The notes beneath the pieces are model-generated. The model did not search any database. It had not been told where the DNA came from and saw only the letters and a program-made list of their open reading frames with translations. Of a DNA stretch of 39,333 nt, positions 24,473-32,639 are shown one piece after another (position 1 is the first letter of the stretch; each line of letters opens with the position of its first letter). Made by a program: the position numbers and the translations under genes. Origin of the DNA: Paracoccaceae bacterium (GTDB lineage Bacteria > Pseudomonadota > Alphaproteobacteria > Rhodobacterales > Rhodobacteraceae); NCBI GenBank assembly GCA_024742405.1, contig JANSYP010000015.1, positions 1 to 39,333 on the forward strand, given 5' to 3'.

Positions 24473-24993
24473 GACCCGACCTCTTCCAGCCCGACGGCGC
24501 CGAGCCCGACCTCGCGCAGCACGAAATCCGCGATGCCGACGGTGTCGTTCAGATCGAAATTCGGCACGTTCAAGCCGGGCAGCGGCGCGTCGGAGGCCAC
24601 GGCGCGAATACTGTCGTCGCCCGGCGCGATCAGCGGGTTGCCGGTTTCCGCGCGCCAGGCTTCGATCTTTGGATGCCGGTCGCGCTTGTAGCCCTCGATC
24701 AGCACCAGATCCACGGGCGCGAGCTTGGGCAGCAGGTCCTCCAGCGCGGGCTCCTCGGTGTCGCGCAGCTCATGCATCAGCGCCCAGCGGTTGCGCGAGG
24801 CCAGTAGAACCTCAGTCGCACCGGCCTTGCGGTGGCGGTAGCTGTCCTTGCCGGGATGGTCGACATCGAACGTGTGATGGGCGTGTTTCAGGGTCGAAAC
24901 CGTGATGCCCCGCCCCGTGATCTCGGACACCAGACGTTCCATCAACCCGGTCTTTCCGGCGTTCTTCCAGCCGGTGACACCAAAGACTCTCAT
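24469..24993 (-). CDS. mobB: Molybdopterin-guanine dinucleotide biosynthesis adapter protein MobB
   Basis: A 174-aa GTP-binding protein that supports guanylylation of the molybdenum cofactor. The Walker A motif is GWKNAGKTG (8-16). KHAHHTFDVDHPGKDSYRHRKAGA and LVLIEGYKRDRHPKIE are family hallmarks. The start overlaps the mobA stop by 4 nt and the stop overlaps the moeA start by 4 nt, so all three are translationally coupled. Together they make MGD/bis-MGD for DMSO-reductase-family enzymes such as formate dehydrogenase. Confidence 0.95.
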   Translation of the reverse strand: MRVFGVTGWKNAGKTGLMERLVSEITGRGITVSTLKHAHHTFDVDHPGKDSYRHRKAGATEVLLASRNRWALMHELRDTEEPALEDLLPKLAPVDLVLIEGYKRDRHPKIEAWRAETGNPLIAPGDDSIRAVASDAPLPGLNVPNFDLNDTVGIADFVLREVGLGAVGLEEVGS

Positions 24994-25598
24994 ACCGCGC
25001 CCTGGGCCAGCTTGACCTCGGCCTCGGCCAGATCCTCCGGCGTGTTGATGTTGAAAAACGCGTCATCGGGAAAGAGCGCCGTGGCCGCGCCATGTTTGTC
25101 GGTCCAAAGCACGACCTTGCGAAGCCCCTCGCCAAGGGCGGCACGCAGATCCTCGCGCAGGTTCGCCGGCCAGAGCCCGAAGGTTGGATGCCGGATCAGG
25201 CGCCCCTCCTCCTGCGTGCCCGACAGCGCAATCGGCGTGGAGGCTTTCTCGGCCGCACGGGTCAGGCGCGCCACCAGATCCTCGGGGAAAAACGGCGTGT
25301 CCGCAGCGACCGTCACGATATGGCTGATGCCTTCCTCGGCCGCCCAGTCCATGCCCGCCAGAACGCCGGCAAGAGGTCCGGGGAACTCCGCCACGCTGTC
25401 AGGCAGCACCGGCAGGCCATATTCGGCAAATCGGTCGGGATCGCCGTTGGCGTTCAGCGCCAGCCGCCCGACCTGAGGCCCGATCCGGTCGATCACACGG
25501 TCGAAAAGCGTCATGCCGGCCAGAAGCAGCGCGCCTTTGTCGCCGCCGCCCATACGCCGCGCCAAACCGCCAGCGAGGACCACACCCGCGGGGGTCAT
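24990..25598 (-). CDS. mobA: Molybdenum cofactor guanylyltransferase MobA
   Basis: Transfers GMP from GTP to molybdopterin-Mo, forming Mo-MGD. The protein is 202 aa from an ATG at 25598 (GGGAG upstream). The nucleotide-binding signature is VVLAGGLARRMGGGDKGALLL (6-26), with VAADTPFFPEDLVA and FNINTPEDLAEAE as further family motifs. The frame extends upstream to 25700 but that part overlaps the fdhD end and lacks conservation. It lies 16 nt after the fdhD stop and overlaps mobB by 4 nt. Confidence 0.95.
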   Translation of the reverse strand: MTPAGVVLAGGLARRMGGGDKGALLLAGMTLFDRVIDRIGPQVGRLALNANGDPDRFAEYGLPVLPDSVAEFPGPLAGVLAGMDWAAEEGISHIVTVAADTPFFPEDLVARLTRAAEKASTPIALSGTQEEGRLIRHPTFGLWPANLREDLRAALGEGLRKVVLWTDKHGAATALFPDDAFFNINTPEDLAEAEVKLAQGAV

Positions 25599-25614
25599 TG
25601 TCGGCTGCTCCCGG

Positions 25615-26499
25615 TCATGGCCGCGCGCCCTTGCGGCGGTGGCGGGCGTCTTCCTCGCCCACGGTCTCGGGATCGGCATCGCGCAGCAGCCGCTCTTCAC
25701 CCGACAGGCACACGAACCTCCGCCCGCGCAGCCGTCCGATCAGCGTCAGCCCGACCTGGCGCGCGATATCCACCCCCCAGGCCGTGAAACCCGAGCGCGA
25801 AACCAGCGCCGGAATGCCCATGAGCGCGGTCTTGATCACCATCTCCGACGTCAGCCGCCCGGTGGTATAAAGTGTCTTGTTTTCCGCGCCGATCCCTTCG
25901 GAGAACATCCAGCCCGCGATCTTGTCCACCGCATTGTGGCGCCCGACATCCTCCATATAGACCAGCGGCCGCGCGCCCTCGCAGAGCACCGTACCGTGGA
26001 TAGCTCCGGCCTCCAGATAGAGACTCGGCGTGCGGTTGATCTGGTTGGAGAGCGCATAGAGATCCGACAGCCGCACCTGCGTCTGCGGCAGCTCGAGCCC
26101 TTCGAGCCCCTCCATCATGTCGCCGAAGACCGTTCCCACGGCGCAACCCGAGGTACGGGTCTTCTTTTTCAGCTTTTCCTCATGGTCGGTTTCGCGCGCC
26201 GTGCGCACGACGACCACCTCAAGGTCATCGTCATACTCGACGCCCGTGACCTCGTCGTCATCATTCAGCATGCCCTGGTTGCGCAAAAAGCCGAGCGCCA
26301 GGTATTTCGGATAGTCCCCGATGGTCATCGCGGTGACGATCTCCCGGCTGTTGAGAAAGATCGTCAGCGGCCGTTCCTCGACCACCGAAACCTGCGTCGC
26401 CGCTCCAGTCTGGTCGGTGCCCGCCAGCCGCCGGGTCAGCCCCGCCGCTTCGGGATCCGGCGCAATCAGAAAGCCTTTGAGATCATCGAGCCGTGCCAA
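25615..26499 (-). CDS. fdhD: Formate dehydrogenase accessory sulfurtransferase FdhD
   Basis: Delivers sulfur from IscS to the Mo-bisMGD of formate dehydrogenase, required for its activity. The protein is 294 aa from a TTG start at 26499 (GGGGAG 6 nt upstream); a far longer upstream frame has no ribosome site and is antisense to azlC. Motifs: SGCAVGTVFGD with the conserved cysteine at 119 (the second Cys of the E. coli CxxC is absent), VYMEDVGRHNAVDK, LTSEMVIKTALMGIPALVSRSG, and a C-terminal extension rich in Arg. It heads the mo-cofactor operon. No formate dehydrogenase structural gene lies in the window. Confidence 0.95.
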   Translation of the reverse strand: MARLDDLKGFLIAPDPEAAGLTRRLAGTDQTGAATQVSVVEERPLTIFLNSREIVTAMTIGDYPKYLALGFLRNQGMLNDDDEVTGVEYDDDLEVVVVRTARETDHEEKLKKKTRTSGCAVGTVFGDMMEGLEGLELPQTQVRLSDLYALSNQINRTPSLYLEAGAIHGTVLCEGARPLVYMEDVGRHNAVDKIAGWMFSEGIGAENKTLYTTGRLTSEMVIKTALMGIPALVSRSGFTAWGVDIARQVGLTLIGRLRGRRFVCLSGEERLLRDADPETVGEEDARHRRKGARP

Positions 26500-26553
26500 T
26501 TGTCTCCCCTTCGCCGATGTCCTATCGGTCGGGCCAGAGACTAGGGGCGTGGC

Positions 26554-27261
26554 ATGGCGAGAACCAGTGCGAAAACGACATTCCTGCGCGGGCTGCGTGA
26601 CAGTCTGCCCTTTCTGCTCGTCGTGGGTCCCTTTGCGATGCTCTTCGGCGTTGTGGGCACCGAGGCCGGGCTGAACATTGCCGAGGTCATGGGCTTCACC
26701 GTGCTGGTGATCGCGGGCGCGGCCCAGTTTACCGCCGTGACCCTGATGCAGGAAGATGCGCCCACCCTGGTGATCCTGGCGACGGCGCTGGCGGTCAATC
26801 TGCGCATGGCGATGTATTCCGCGGCGCTCCTGCCCTATCTGGGTCCCGCGAAGCTCTGGCAGCGTGCGCTCGTCGCTTACGTGCTCGTCGATCAGAGCTA
26901 CGCCATGTCGCAGATGGAATATGACACGCGGCCCGAAGCGCCGATTGGCGAGAAGCTTGCCTATTTCGCCGGCACGATGGTCCTTATGGCGCCGCTCTGG
27001 TACGCGATGACCTATCTCGGTGCGGTTCTGGGTGCCGCGATCCCCGAGGCTTTCGCCCTCGATTTCGCCCTGCCGATCACCTTTCTGGCCCTGATCGCCC
27101 CGGCCCTGAAGACGCTCGCCCATATCGTGGCGGCGGTGGTCTCGGTCGTTCTGGCGCTCTCGCTCGCATGGGTACCTCTCAGCCTCGGGCTCTTGATCGC
27201 CGCGGGCTGCGCCATGGCCGCCGGCGTGGCCACCGAGATCGCGATGGAGCGTCGGACATGA
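26554..27261 (+). CDS. azlC: AzlC-family branched-chain amino acid exporter, large subunit
   Basis: A 235-aa inner-membrane protein with five to six hydrophobic helices. FLRGLRDSLPFLLVVGPFAMLFG and TVLVIAGAAQFTAVTLM are AzlC signatures. With AzlD it forms an exporter of branched-chain amino acids or analogues; the exact substrate is uncertain. The gene ends in ATGA, overlapping the azlD start by 4 nt. It is divergent from fdhD across only 54 bp, so their promoters must lie close together. Confidence 0.92.
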   Translation: MARTSAKTTFLRGLRDSLPFLLVVGPFAMLFGVVGTEAGLNIAEVMGFTVLVIAGAAQFTAVTLMQEDAPTLVILATALAVNLRMAMYSAALLPYLGPAKLWQRALVAYVLVDQSYAMSQMEYDTRPEAPIGEKLAYFAGTMVLMAPLWYAMTYLGAVLGAAIPEAFALDFALPITFLALIAPALKTLAHIVAAVVSVVLALSLAWVPLSLGLLIAAGCAMAAGVATEIAMERRT

Positions 27262-27587
27262 GCTATTCGCACCCCCATGTCTGGCTGATCATCCTGGCGC
27301 TCGGCGTCGGTACCTATCTGATCCGTTTTTCCTTTCTCGGCATCATCGGGAACCGGCCCCTGCCGCCGATCATCCTGCGGATGCTGCGCTACACACCCGT
27401 CGCGGTGATGCCCGGTCTGGTCGCGCCGCTGATAATCTTTCCCGAAGCGACCGGCGGCAGCCCCGATCCCGCGCGTCTGCTGGCGACCGTCGTGACGCTC
27501 ACCGTCGGGGTCTGGACGCGCAATGTGCTCTGGGCAGTGCTGGCCGGTCTCGTGGCACTCTATGGCGGGCTGGCGCTCTTCGGCTGA
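27258..27587 (+). CDS. azlD: AzlD-family exporter small subunit
   Basis: A 109-aa membrane protein with three to four hydrophobic segments, starting MSYSHPHVWLIILALGVG. LIRFSFLGIIGNRPLPPI and LRYTPVAVMPGLVAP are typical AzlD segments. It is the partner of AzlC, needed for export. The ATG overlaps the azlC stop (ATGA). Ends 17 bp before the convergent M32 gene's stop. Confidence 0.92.
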   Translation: MSYSHPHVWLIILALGVGTYLIRFSFLGIIGNRPLPPIILRMLRYTPVAVMPGLVAPLIIFPEATGGSPDPARLLATVVTLTVGVWTRNVLWAVLAGLVALYGGLALFG

Positions 27588-27604
27588 TCCGCTGCGGCGT
27601 ACGC

Positions 27605-29077
27605 CTAGAGCCCGTAGAGATCGCCGAACTTGGCCTCCAGATAGTCGAGCAGCGGCCCGGCGGACGGCGCGGCGCCGGTGGCAGCCTCGATCAGCGCCTT
27701 GGGCTCCGGCACGGCGCCGTTGCGCTGAACCTTGTCGCGGAGCCAGAGCAGCGCGGGACCCGGATCGCCGCGGGCCAGATCGGTGTCCAGATCGGGCAGA
27801 TCGCGCTTCAGAGCCGCGAAAAGGCACCCGGCATAGAGATTGCCGATCGTGTAGGTCGGGAAATAGCCGAACAGCCCGACGGACCAATGCACATCCTGCA
27901 GACAGCCATTGGAAGCACGATCCACCTGCGCCCCGAAATCCGCCGCAAACCGCTCGTTCCAGGCCGCTTCCAGGTCCGGCACCGCCAGATCGCCCGAGAT
28001 CATCGCACGCTCCAGATCGAAGCGCATCAGCACATGGAGGTTGTAATGCACCTCGTCGGCCTCGGTACGGATGAACCCGGCATGGACGCGATTGACCAAG
28101 GCGTAGAACGTATCCGCCCTTTCCGGCACCGCGTCGCCGAACCGGTCCCGCAACCGCCCATGCAGCCAGCCGCAGAAGGCCCGGCTGCGGCCGAGCTGGT
28201 TCTCATAAAGCCGGCTCTGGCTCTCATGCACACCCATGGAGGCGCCCTGCCCCAGCACCGTGAGCGCCAGGTCAGGATCGATATTCTGCTCATAGGTGGC
28301 GTGGCCGACCTCGTGCAGCGTCGAATAGAGGCAGTTGAACGGATCGGCCGGATCCGTGCGCGTGGTGATGCGCACATCGGCACCGGAGCCGGAGGAAAAC
28401 GGATGCACGGCCTTGTCGATCCGGCCACGGGTGAAATCATAGCCGAAGAGGCCCGCGATCTCGGAGGCCAACGCCAGCTGCCCGGCCTCGTCGAACCGCC
28501 CCAGTTCCGGCAGCGTGGGTTGCGGTCCGTTCAGGATCGCTGCGCGCAGATCCACCAGCCGAGGCCTGAGCGCGCCGAACATCGCGTCGAGCTCTGCCGC
28601 CGTGGTGCCGTGTTCATAATCGTCGAGCATCGCGTCATAGAGAGTGCGGTCGCCGGCCAGCGCCGCGGCCTCCTCGCGTTTCAGCGCCACGACCTCCGCC
28701 AGCCTCGGAGCGAACCCCGCGAAATCGTCCGCCGCCCGCGCCGCCGCCCATTCACCCTGGGCGACGGACGTCACGCGCGCAATCTCGGAAGCCAGCCGCG
28801 CCGGCACCTTTGTCGCCCGCGCGTGGGCCCGTCCGATCTCGCGCAGCTGGGCCGCGCCGACCGCATCTTCGGCGGACGCCTCCGCCAGCCAGTCGCCCAC
28901 CTTCGGGTCGGACCGGCGGGCATGGAGCACCGCTTCCATCGCCGCCATCTCCTCGGAGCGTTGCTCCGCCGCGCCCGCTGGCATCACGGTTTCCTGATCC
29001 CAGCCGAGCCGCCCCGCGACCTGGGCCAGCGCCGTCGTCTCGCGCTCATGGGCGAGCAGATCCTCCAGCGCGCTCAT
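27605..29077 (-). CDS. Carboxypeptidase M32
   Basis: Zinc carboxypeptidase (Taq-type) that removes C-terminal residues from peptides in the cytoplasm. The protein is 490 aa; the HEXXH zinc motif HEVGH is at 255-259 and the third-ligand region HESQSRLYEN is at 284-293. The N-terminal helices (MSALEDLLAHERETTALAQV) also fit. The ATG at 29077 overlaps the ctaA stop (ATGA), so the two are coupled; the longer upstream frame (to 29146) is within ctaA. Likely role is peptide turnover. It is convergent with azlD. Confidence 0.95.
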   Translation of the reverse strand: MSALEDLLAHERETTALAQVAGRLGWDQETVMPAGAAEQRSEEMAAMEAVLHARRSDPKVGDWLAEASAEDAVGAAQLREIGRAHARATKVPARLASEIARVTSVAQGEWAAARAADDFAGFAPRLAEVVALKREEAAALAGDRTLYDAMLDDYEHGTTAAELDAMFGALRPRLVDLRAAILNGPQPTLPELGRFDEAGQLALASEIAGLFGYDFTRGRIDKAVHPFSSGSGADVRITTRTDPADPFNCLYSTLHEVGHATYEQNIDPDLALTVLGQGASMGVHESQSRLYENQLGRSRAFCGWLHGRLRDRFGDAVPERADTFYALVNRVHAGFIRTEADEVHYNLHVLMRFDLERAMISGDLAVPDLEAAWNERFAADFGAQVDRASNGCLQDVHWSVGLFGYFPTYTIGNLYAGCLFAALKRDLPDLDTDLARGDPGPALLWLRDKVQRNGAVPEPKALIEAATGAAPSAGPLLDYLEAKFGDLYGL

Positions 29078-30228
29078 GGTGCCGCTCCGATCGCGCTGCC
29101 CGTGGGGTATTGCGCCAGGAACCGTGCCCGCAGTATCAGCGCCCACAGGATCACCGCGCCGAGCTGATGGGCAATCGCCAGCTGCCAGGGCGCCGCATAG
29201 AGGACCGTGCCGATCCCCAGCACGAGCTGGCCAAAGAGCATCACCGCCATCCAGTCATAGGCGCGCCGCACCGGCGGCAAGCCGGATTTGCGCGCCCGGT
29301 TCCAGACCACGAGCCCGTAGATGAAGAGCAGATAGCCGACGATCCGATGCAGGAACTGCACCAGCCCCGGTTCCTCGAAGAAGTTGCGCCACAGCGGCGT
29401 CAGCCCGAACGGATCGGGCGGAAAGACCCCGCCGGCCATCAGCGGCCAGTCGGTGAAGGTGCGGCCCGCATCGATCCCGGCCACGAGCGCACCCAGCAGG
29501 ATCTGCAGAAAGGCCAGATGCATGAGCCCCGTGCCCATGCCAAAGAGCTTCGCGTTGCGGCCGCGCCGCGCGACCAGCAGATCGGCCTCGCTCCGCCCGA
29601 GGCGGAACACATACCAGGCGATGAGCCCGAGGATCACGAAGGCGAGCCCCAGATGCACCGCCAGCCGGTAGGAGGCGACGTCCAGCATCTCGCCCGACAG
29701 ACCCGAGGCGACCATCCACCAGCCGATCGCCCCCTGCGCGCCGCCCAGCAAACCCAGAAACAGCAGCCGCGGCATCCAGCCGGCCGGGACCTTGCGCGCG
29801 ACGGCGAGACCCAAGAGCCCCACGGCCCAAACCAATCCGATCACGCGGCCGAGCTGACGGTGGCCCCATTCCCACCAGTAGATCACCTTGAACTCCTCCA
29901 GGCTCATGCCCGCATTCTGGAGCTGGTACTCAGGGATCTGCTTGTATTTCTCGAACTCTTCGGTCCAGGCCATCTCCGACAGCGGCGGAAGCGCGCCGGT
30001 GACAGGGCGCCATTCGGTGATCGACAGCCCGCTGTCGGTCAGCCGGGTCAGCCCGCCGACCGAGATCATTAGCACCACCAGCGCAAAGAGCACTATCAGC
30101 CAAGCCCGTACCGCACCGCGCCCATCTGCGTCGCCGCGGTCGATCAGCCCGCCAGGAGTCGCGGGTTTGGCCGGAGTGCCACCATTGTCGGCGACATCCT
30201 CGAAAATGCTGCGTTTTGGCTTGTTCAT
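29074..30228 (-). CDS. ctaA: Heme A synthase (COX15/CtaA type)
   Basis: Oxidises the heme O methyl group to give heme A for aa3-type cytochrome oxidase. The protein is 384 aa with eight predicted membrane helices. Conserved histidines appear in WEWGHRQLGR, LAVHLGLAF, FLHRIVGY and IAHQLGAV. The periplasmic segment after TM1 has GLTRLTDSGLSITEWRPVTG, the type 2 (COX15) signature typical of alphaproteobacteria. The ATG at 30228 follows GGGGGTCCC. It heads a two-gene unit with carboxypeptidase M32. The 181 bp up to the next gene contain no other gene. Confidence 0.96.
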   Translation of the reverse strand: MNKPKRSIFEDVADNGGTPAKPATPGGLIDRGDADGRGAVRAWLIVLFALVVLMISVGGLTRLTDSGLSITEWRPVTGALPPLSEMAWTEEFEKYKQIPEYQLQNAGMSLEEFKVIYWWEWGHRQLGRVIGLVWAVGLLGLAVARKVPAGWMPRLLFLGLLGGAQGAIGWWMVASGLSGEMLDVASYRLAVHLGLAFVILGLIAWYVFRLGRSEADLLVARRGRNAKLFGMGTGLMHLAFLQILLGALVAGIDAGRTFTDWPLMAGGVFPPDPFGLTPLWRNFFEEPGLVQFLHRIVGYLLFIYGLVVWNRARKSGLPPVRRAYDWMAVMLFGQLVLGIGTVLYAAPWQLAIAHQLGAVILWALILRARFLAQYPTGSAIGAAP

Positions 30229-30409
30229 GGGACCCCCGGACGCCTGCGCGAACGCGGCGGACCCTAGAGCCAAACCGAAGCGAACTGAAACAGTTTGATG
30301 CCGAGATGCCGCTCTAGGTCGCAGATTTCGATCCGATCCGTGTCAGTCCGAGATCACGCCACAGGGGTCTTGGTCGAAGCCCCGCTTATCCCAAGGGCGC
30401 ACGTGCGGC

Positions 30410-30772
30410 TCAGAGCGGCAAGCCAGGACCCCGGCGGCTCAAACGTGCGACATTGGCGCGCGTCTTGCTGCGCAGCGGCTCCACGGCCGCAGCCATCACC
30501 TGATCCGGGCGTCCACCGACCATCGCCGCTTTGATCGCGGCCTCGGCGGAGCGGGCGAAGGCGGCGGGCTTTTCGGCCACCATACGGGCGGATTCGGTGT
30601 CTTGGACGTTCCAAAGGCCCGACAAGCCCAACAGCCGCATCACCATGATGCTTTGGGTTTCCCCGGCGAGATGCATCATCTCCAACCCAAGGGCGAAGGT
30701 CTCGACCTGGCCGTTCACGGGTACGAGGAAGGGATTGGGCGCGGGATTTGAAGCAGAACTGGGGGCAGACAT
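30410..30772 (-). CDS. Phasin-like small protein
   Basis: A 120-aa mostly helical protein. After an Asn/Pro-rich start it has a helical part (VETFALGLEMMHLAGETQSI). The segment EKPAAFARSAEAAIKAAM and PLRSKTRANVARL form a recurring pattern seen in Rhodobacterales proteins with unsafe names (antifreeze, antibiotic transporter). Its size and helical amphipathic character fit a phasin, a protein that coats PHB granules. The promoter contains a CTGC-N3-GCAG site (30827-30837), supporting control by PhaR. Function is inferred. It lies downstream of the terminator of the PhaF-like gene. Confidence 0.6.
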   Translation of the reverse strand: MSAPSSASNPAPNPFLVPVNGQVETFALGLEMMHLAGETQSIMVMRLLGLSGLWNVQDTESARMVAEKPAAFARSAEAAIKAAMVGGRPDQVMAAAVEPLRSKTRANVARLSRRGPGLPL

Positions 30773-30826
30773 CGGGGTCGTCCTTTCGCGGGCGGTAAGC
30801 GCCCTGGAAGACCCCTATCAGCTTTG

Positions 30827-30837
30827 CTGCACCGCAG
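30827..30837. promoter_or_regulatory. CTGC-N3-GCAG, PhaR-type site upstream of the phasin-like gene
   Basis: CTGC-ACC-GCAG lies 55-65 bp upstream of the phasin-like start, within a larger TTTGCTGCACCGCAGAAA near-dyad. The pattern CTGC-N3-GCAG is the reported PhaR recognition motif in Rhodobacter (recalled). Binding itself is untested. Confidence 0.5.
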
Positions 30838-30862
30838 AAACATGCATTATGCCGCGGCGCAG

Positions 30863-30892
30863 AAAAAATAAGGCGGGCACATCGGCCCGCCT
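30863..30892 (-). terminator. Rho-independent terminator of the Ala/Lys/Pro-rich gene
   Basis: An 8-bp stem (AGGCGGGC with GCCCGCCT) on a 6-nt loop, followed on the minus strand by TTATTTTTTCT. It lies 26 bp after the stop at 30918. Confidence 0.93.
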
Positions 30893-30917
30893 CATAAAAC
30901 CCAGTCTACGCCGGGTT

Positions 30918-31895
30918 TCAGCTATCCTTGGCCTTCGTGCCGGCACCCGGCATCGGTGCCGGCTTGGCGGGCGCACGACGGCGGCGCGATGCGGGCTTGG
31001 CGCCCGCGTCAGCCTTGGCGGGGGCTGCCGTCTTTGCTGCGGCGGACTTGGTCGCGGCAGGCTTAGTCGCAGCAGGCTTGGTCGCAGCAGGCTTGGAGGG
31101 CGCAGACTTGGCCGGGGCCGTGGCGGCAACCGCAGCTTTGGGGGCCGTCTTGGTCTGTGCGGCCTTTGGCGCGGTCTTCGCCGGTGCGACTTTGGCGGCC
31201 GGCTTCGCAGCAGTCTTTGCGGCGGGCGTCGACGCTGGAGCGACCTCGGCCTTCGGTGCAGGCTTGGTCGTCGGCTTGGGCGCGACCTTTGCCTCGGGCT
31301 TGGGCGCTGCCTTTTTCGCCGGCGCCTTGCGCGCCGCGGGTTTGCGCGCAGGCGTTACCTTGGCAGCCGGCGCCGGCTTGGCGGGCGCCTCCGCCTTGAC
31401 CGCCGGCGCTTCGACGACAGCGGCCTTTGCAGTCTTGGCGGCGGGTTTCGCACTGCGGCGTGCCCGGGCGGGTGCCGGCTTGGGTGCGACCGGGGCGTCT
31501 GCGGTGACCGGCGACTTTTCGGCAATCTTGGCCGGCGTCTCGGTGACGAGTTCAGCAACCGGCGCGGTCTTGGCCGCCGCCCGCGCTTTGGGAGCAGCGG
31601 CTTTGGGAGCGGCACCGCCCTGAACGGCACGCAACGCCGGCTTCGAAGCCACAGGCGTTCCAGCAGCGGCAGACTTGATCGTCGGCGCCGTTGCGGACCG
31701 TGCGCTCTTTGCCGGCCGCTGCGTCACAGGCGACATCGGAAACCCGTGGCCGGGCTGCAGCATAAGGTTCCAGCCAGGCATCATGCCTATCATCTTGAAC
31801 GACATGTCGATCTGCATCTCGGTGGCCCGGAACCAAAGTTCCACGCCGTTGCGCCAGTAGTCCACTGGCGTCATCACCTGTGTCATCTTGATCAT
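30918..31895 (-). CDS. Phasin-like protein with histone-H1-like Ala/Lys/Pro tail (PhaF-like)
   Basis: A 325-aa protein in two parts. The N-terminus (1 to about 45: MIKMTQVMTPVDYWRNGVELW...) is a hydrophobic, Met-rich helix resembling the phasin-like family of the next gene. From about 60 to the end it is almost only Ala, Lys, Pro, Thr and Val with repeats such as AAKTAAKPAAK and a basic RRRRAPAKPAP end, like histone H1 tails and the C-terminus of Pseudomonas PhaF. PhaF links PHA granules to DNA. Family membership is by composition, not alignment. The ATG at 31895 was chosen as the N-terminus begins there. It starts 57 bp after the ureB stop. Confidence 0.6.
   Translation of the reverse strand: MIKMTQVMTPVDYWRNGVELWFRATEMQIDMSFKMIGMMPGWNLMLQPGHGFPMSPVTQRPAKSARSATAPTIKSAAAGTPVASKPALRAVQGGAAPKAAAPKARAAAKTAPVAELVTETPAKIAEKSPVTADAPVAPKPAPARARRSAKPAAKTAKAAVVEAPAVKAEAPAKPAPAAKVTPARKPAARKAPAKKAAPKPEAKVAPKPTTKPAPKAEVAPASTPAAKTAAKPAAKVAPAKTAPKAAQTKTAPKAAVAATAPAKSAPSKPAATKPAATKPAATKSAAAKTAAPAKADAGAKPASRRRRAPAKPAPMPGAGTKAKDS
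31051..31095. repeat. 15-bp tandem repeats in the Ala/Lys-rich gene
   Basis: Three near-identical 15-bp units of GTCGCAGCAGGCTTG type, with a degenerate fourth before them, encode PAATK repeats. Such arrays change length by slippage and may vary between strains. Confidence 0.85.
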
Positions 31896-31951
31896 GTTAC
31901 CATTCCACCCTTTCAAAGGTTGCGCGGGCCGGCCGCACAGATTGACTCGCA

Positions 31952-32260
31952 TTATTCCAGCGGCCCCATAACATATTGGTTGAATCCATAAACAGTCCGA
32001 TTGCCGCGTAGTGGCACAAGGCGCACAGTGCGGCTTTGACCCGGCTCAAACCGCACTGCCGTGCCCGCGGCGATGTCGAGCCGCTGGCCGCGCGCCGCAT
32101 CGCGGTTGAACTCCAGCGCACTGTTGGTCTCGGCAAAATGGTAGTGGCTGCCGACCTGCACCGGCCGGTCGCCGCTGTTCGCAACGGTCAGTTCGGTGAC
32201 CTCGGCGCCGTCATTCAGCACCAGATCGCCGTCTTTGGTGATCACTTCGCCCGGGATCAT
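31952..32260 (-). CDS. ureB: Urease subunit beta
   Basis: A 102-aa structural subunit of urease, which hydrolyses urea to ammonia and carbamate. The core [22 protein letters not shown] and [19 protein letters not shown] are highly conserved, and the end [11 protein letters not shown] is the normal C-terminus, so the gene is intact. It starts 60 bp after ureA. In typical clusters ureC follows directly; here the next gene, at 31895, is unrelated. With UreA it forms part of the trimer only if a UreC exists elsewhere. Confidence 0.97.
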   Translation of the reverse strand: MIPGEVITKDGDLVLNDGAEVTELTVANSGDRPVQVGSHYHFAETNSALEFNRDAARGQRLDIAAGTAVRFEPGQSRTVRLVPLRGNRTVYGFNQYVMGPLE

Positions 32261-32320
32261 TTGCTGTCCTCCGCAATCATCGAACCGTTTCGCCTGGGTT
32301 CCGGTTCCCGCAACATCGGC

Positions 32321-32623
32321 TCAGCGCACCGGATGATGTACTGTGACAAGCTTGGTGCCATCGGGGAACGTCGCCTCGACCTGCACGTCGTGGATCATTT
32401 CCGGCACGCCTTCCATGCACTGCTCGGCGGCCACGACATGGGCGCCGGCGTCCATCAATTCGGCCACCGACCGTCCGTCCCGCGCCCCCTCAACCACGAA
32501 GTCCGTGATCAACGCGATCGCCTCGGGGTGGTTGAGTTTCACCCCCCGCGTCAACCGCGCCCGGGCCACCATCGCCGCCATGCTGACCAGAAGTTTGTCT
32601 TTTTCCCTCGGTGTCAGGTTCAT
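32321..32623 (-). CDS. ureA: Urease subunit gamma
   Basis: A 100-aa subunit of the urease complex. [20 protein letters not shown], the conserved [47 protein letters not shown] and the full length identify it. The ATG at 32623 lies 16 bp after the ureD stop and opens at the family start. The longer frame to 32791 overlaps ureD and is rejected. Same operon as ureD and ureB. Confidence 0.97.
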   Translation of the reverse strand: MNLTPREKDKLLVSMAAMVARARLTRGVKLNHPEAIALITDFVVEGARDGRSVAELMDAGAHVVAAEQCMEGVPEMIHDVQVEATFPDGTKLVTVHHPVR

Positions 32624-32639
32624 AGTGCCTGTCGTCTCC

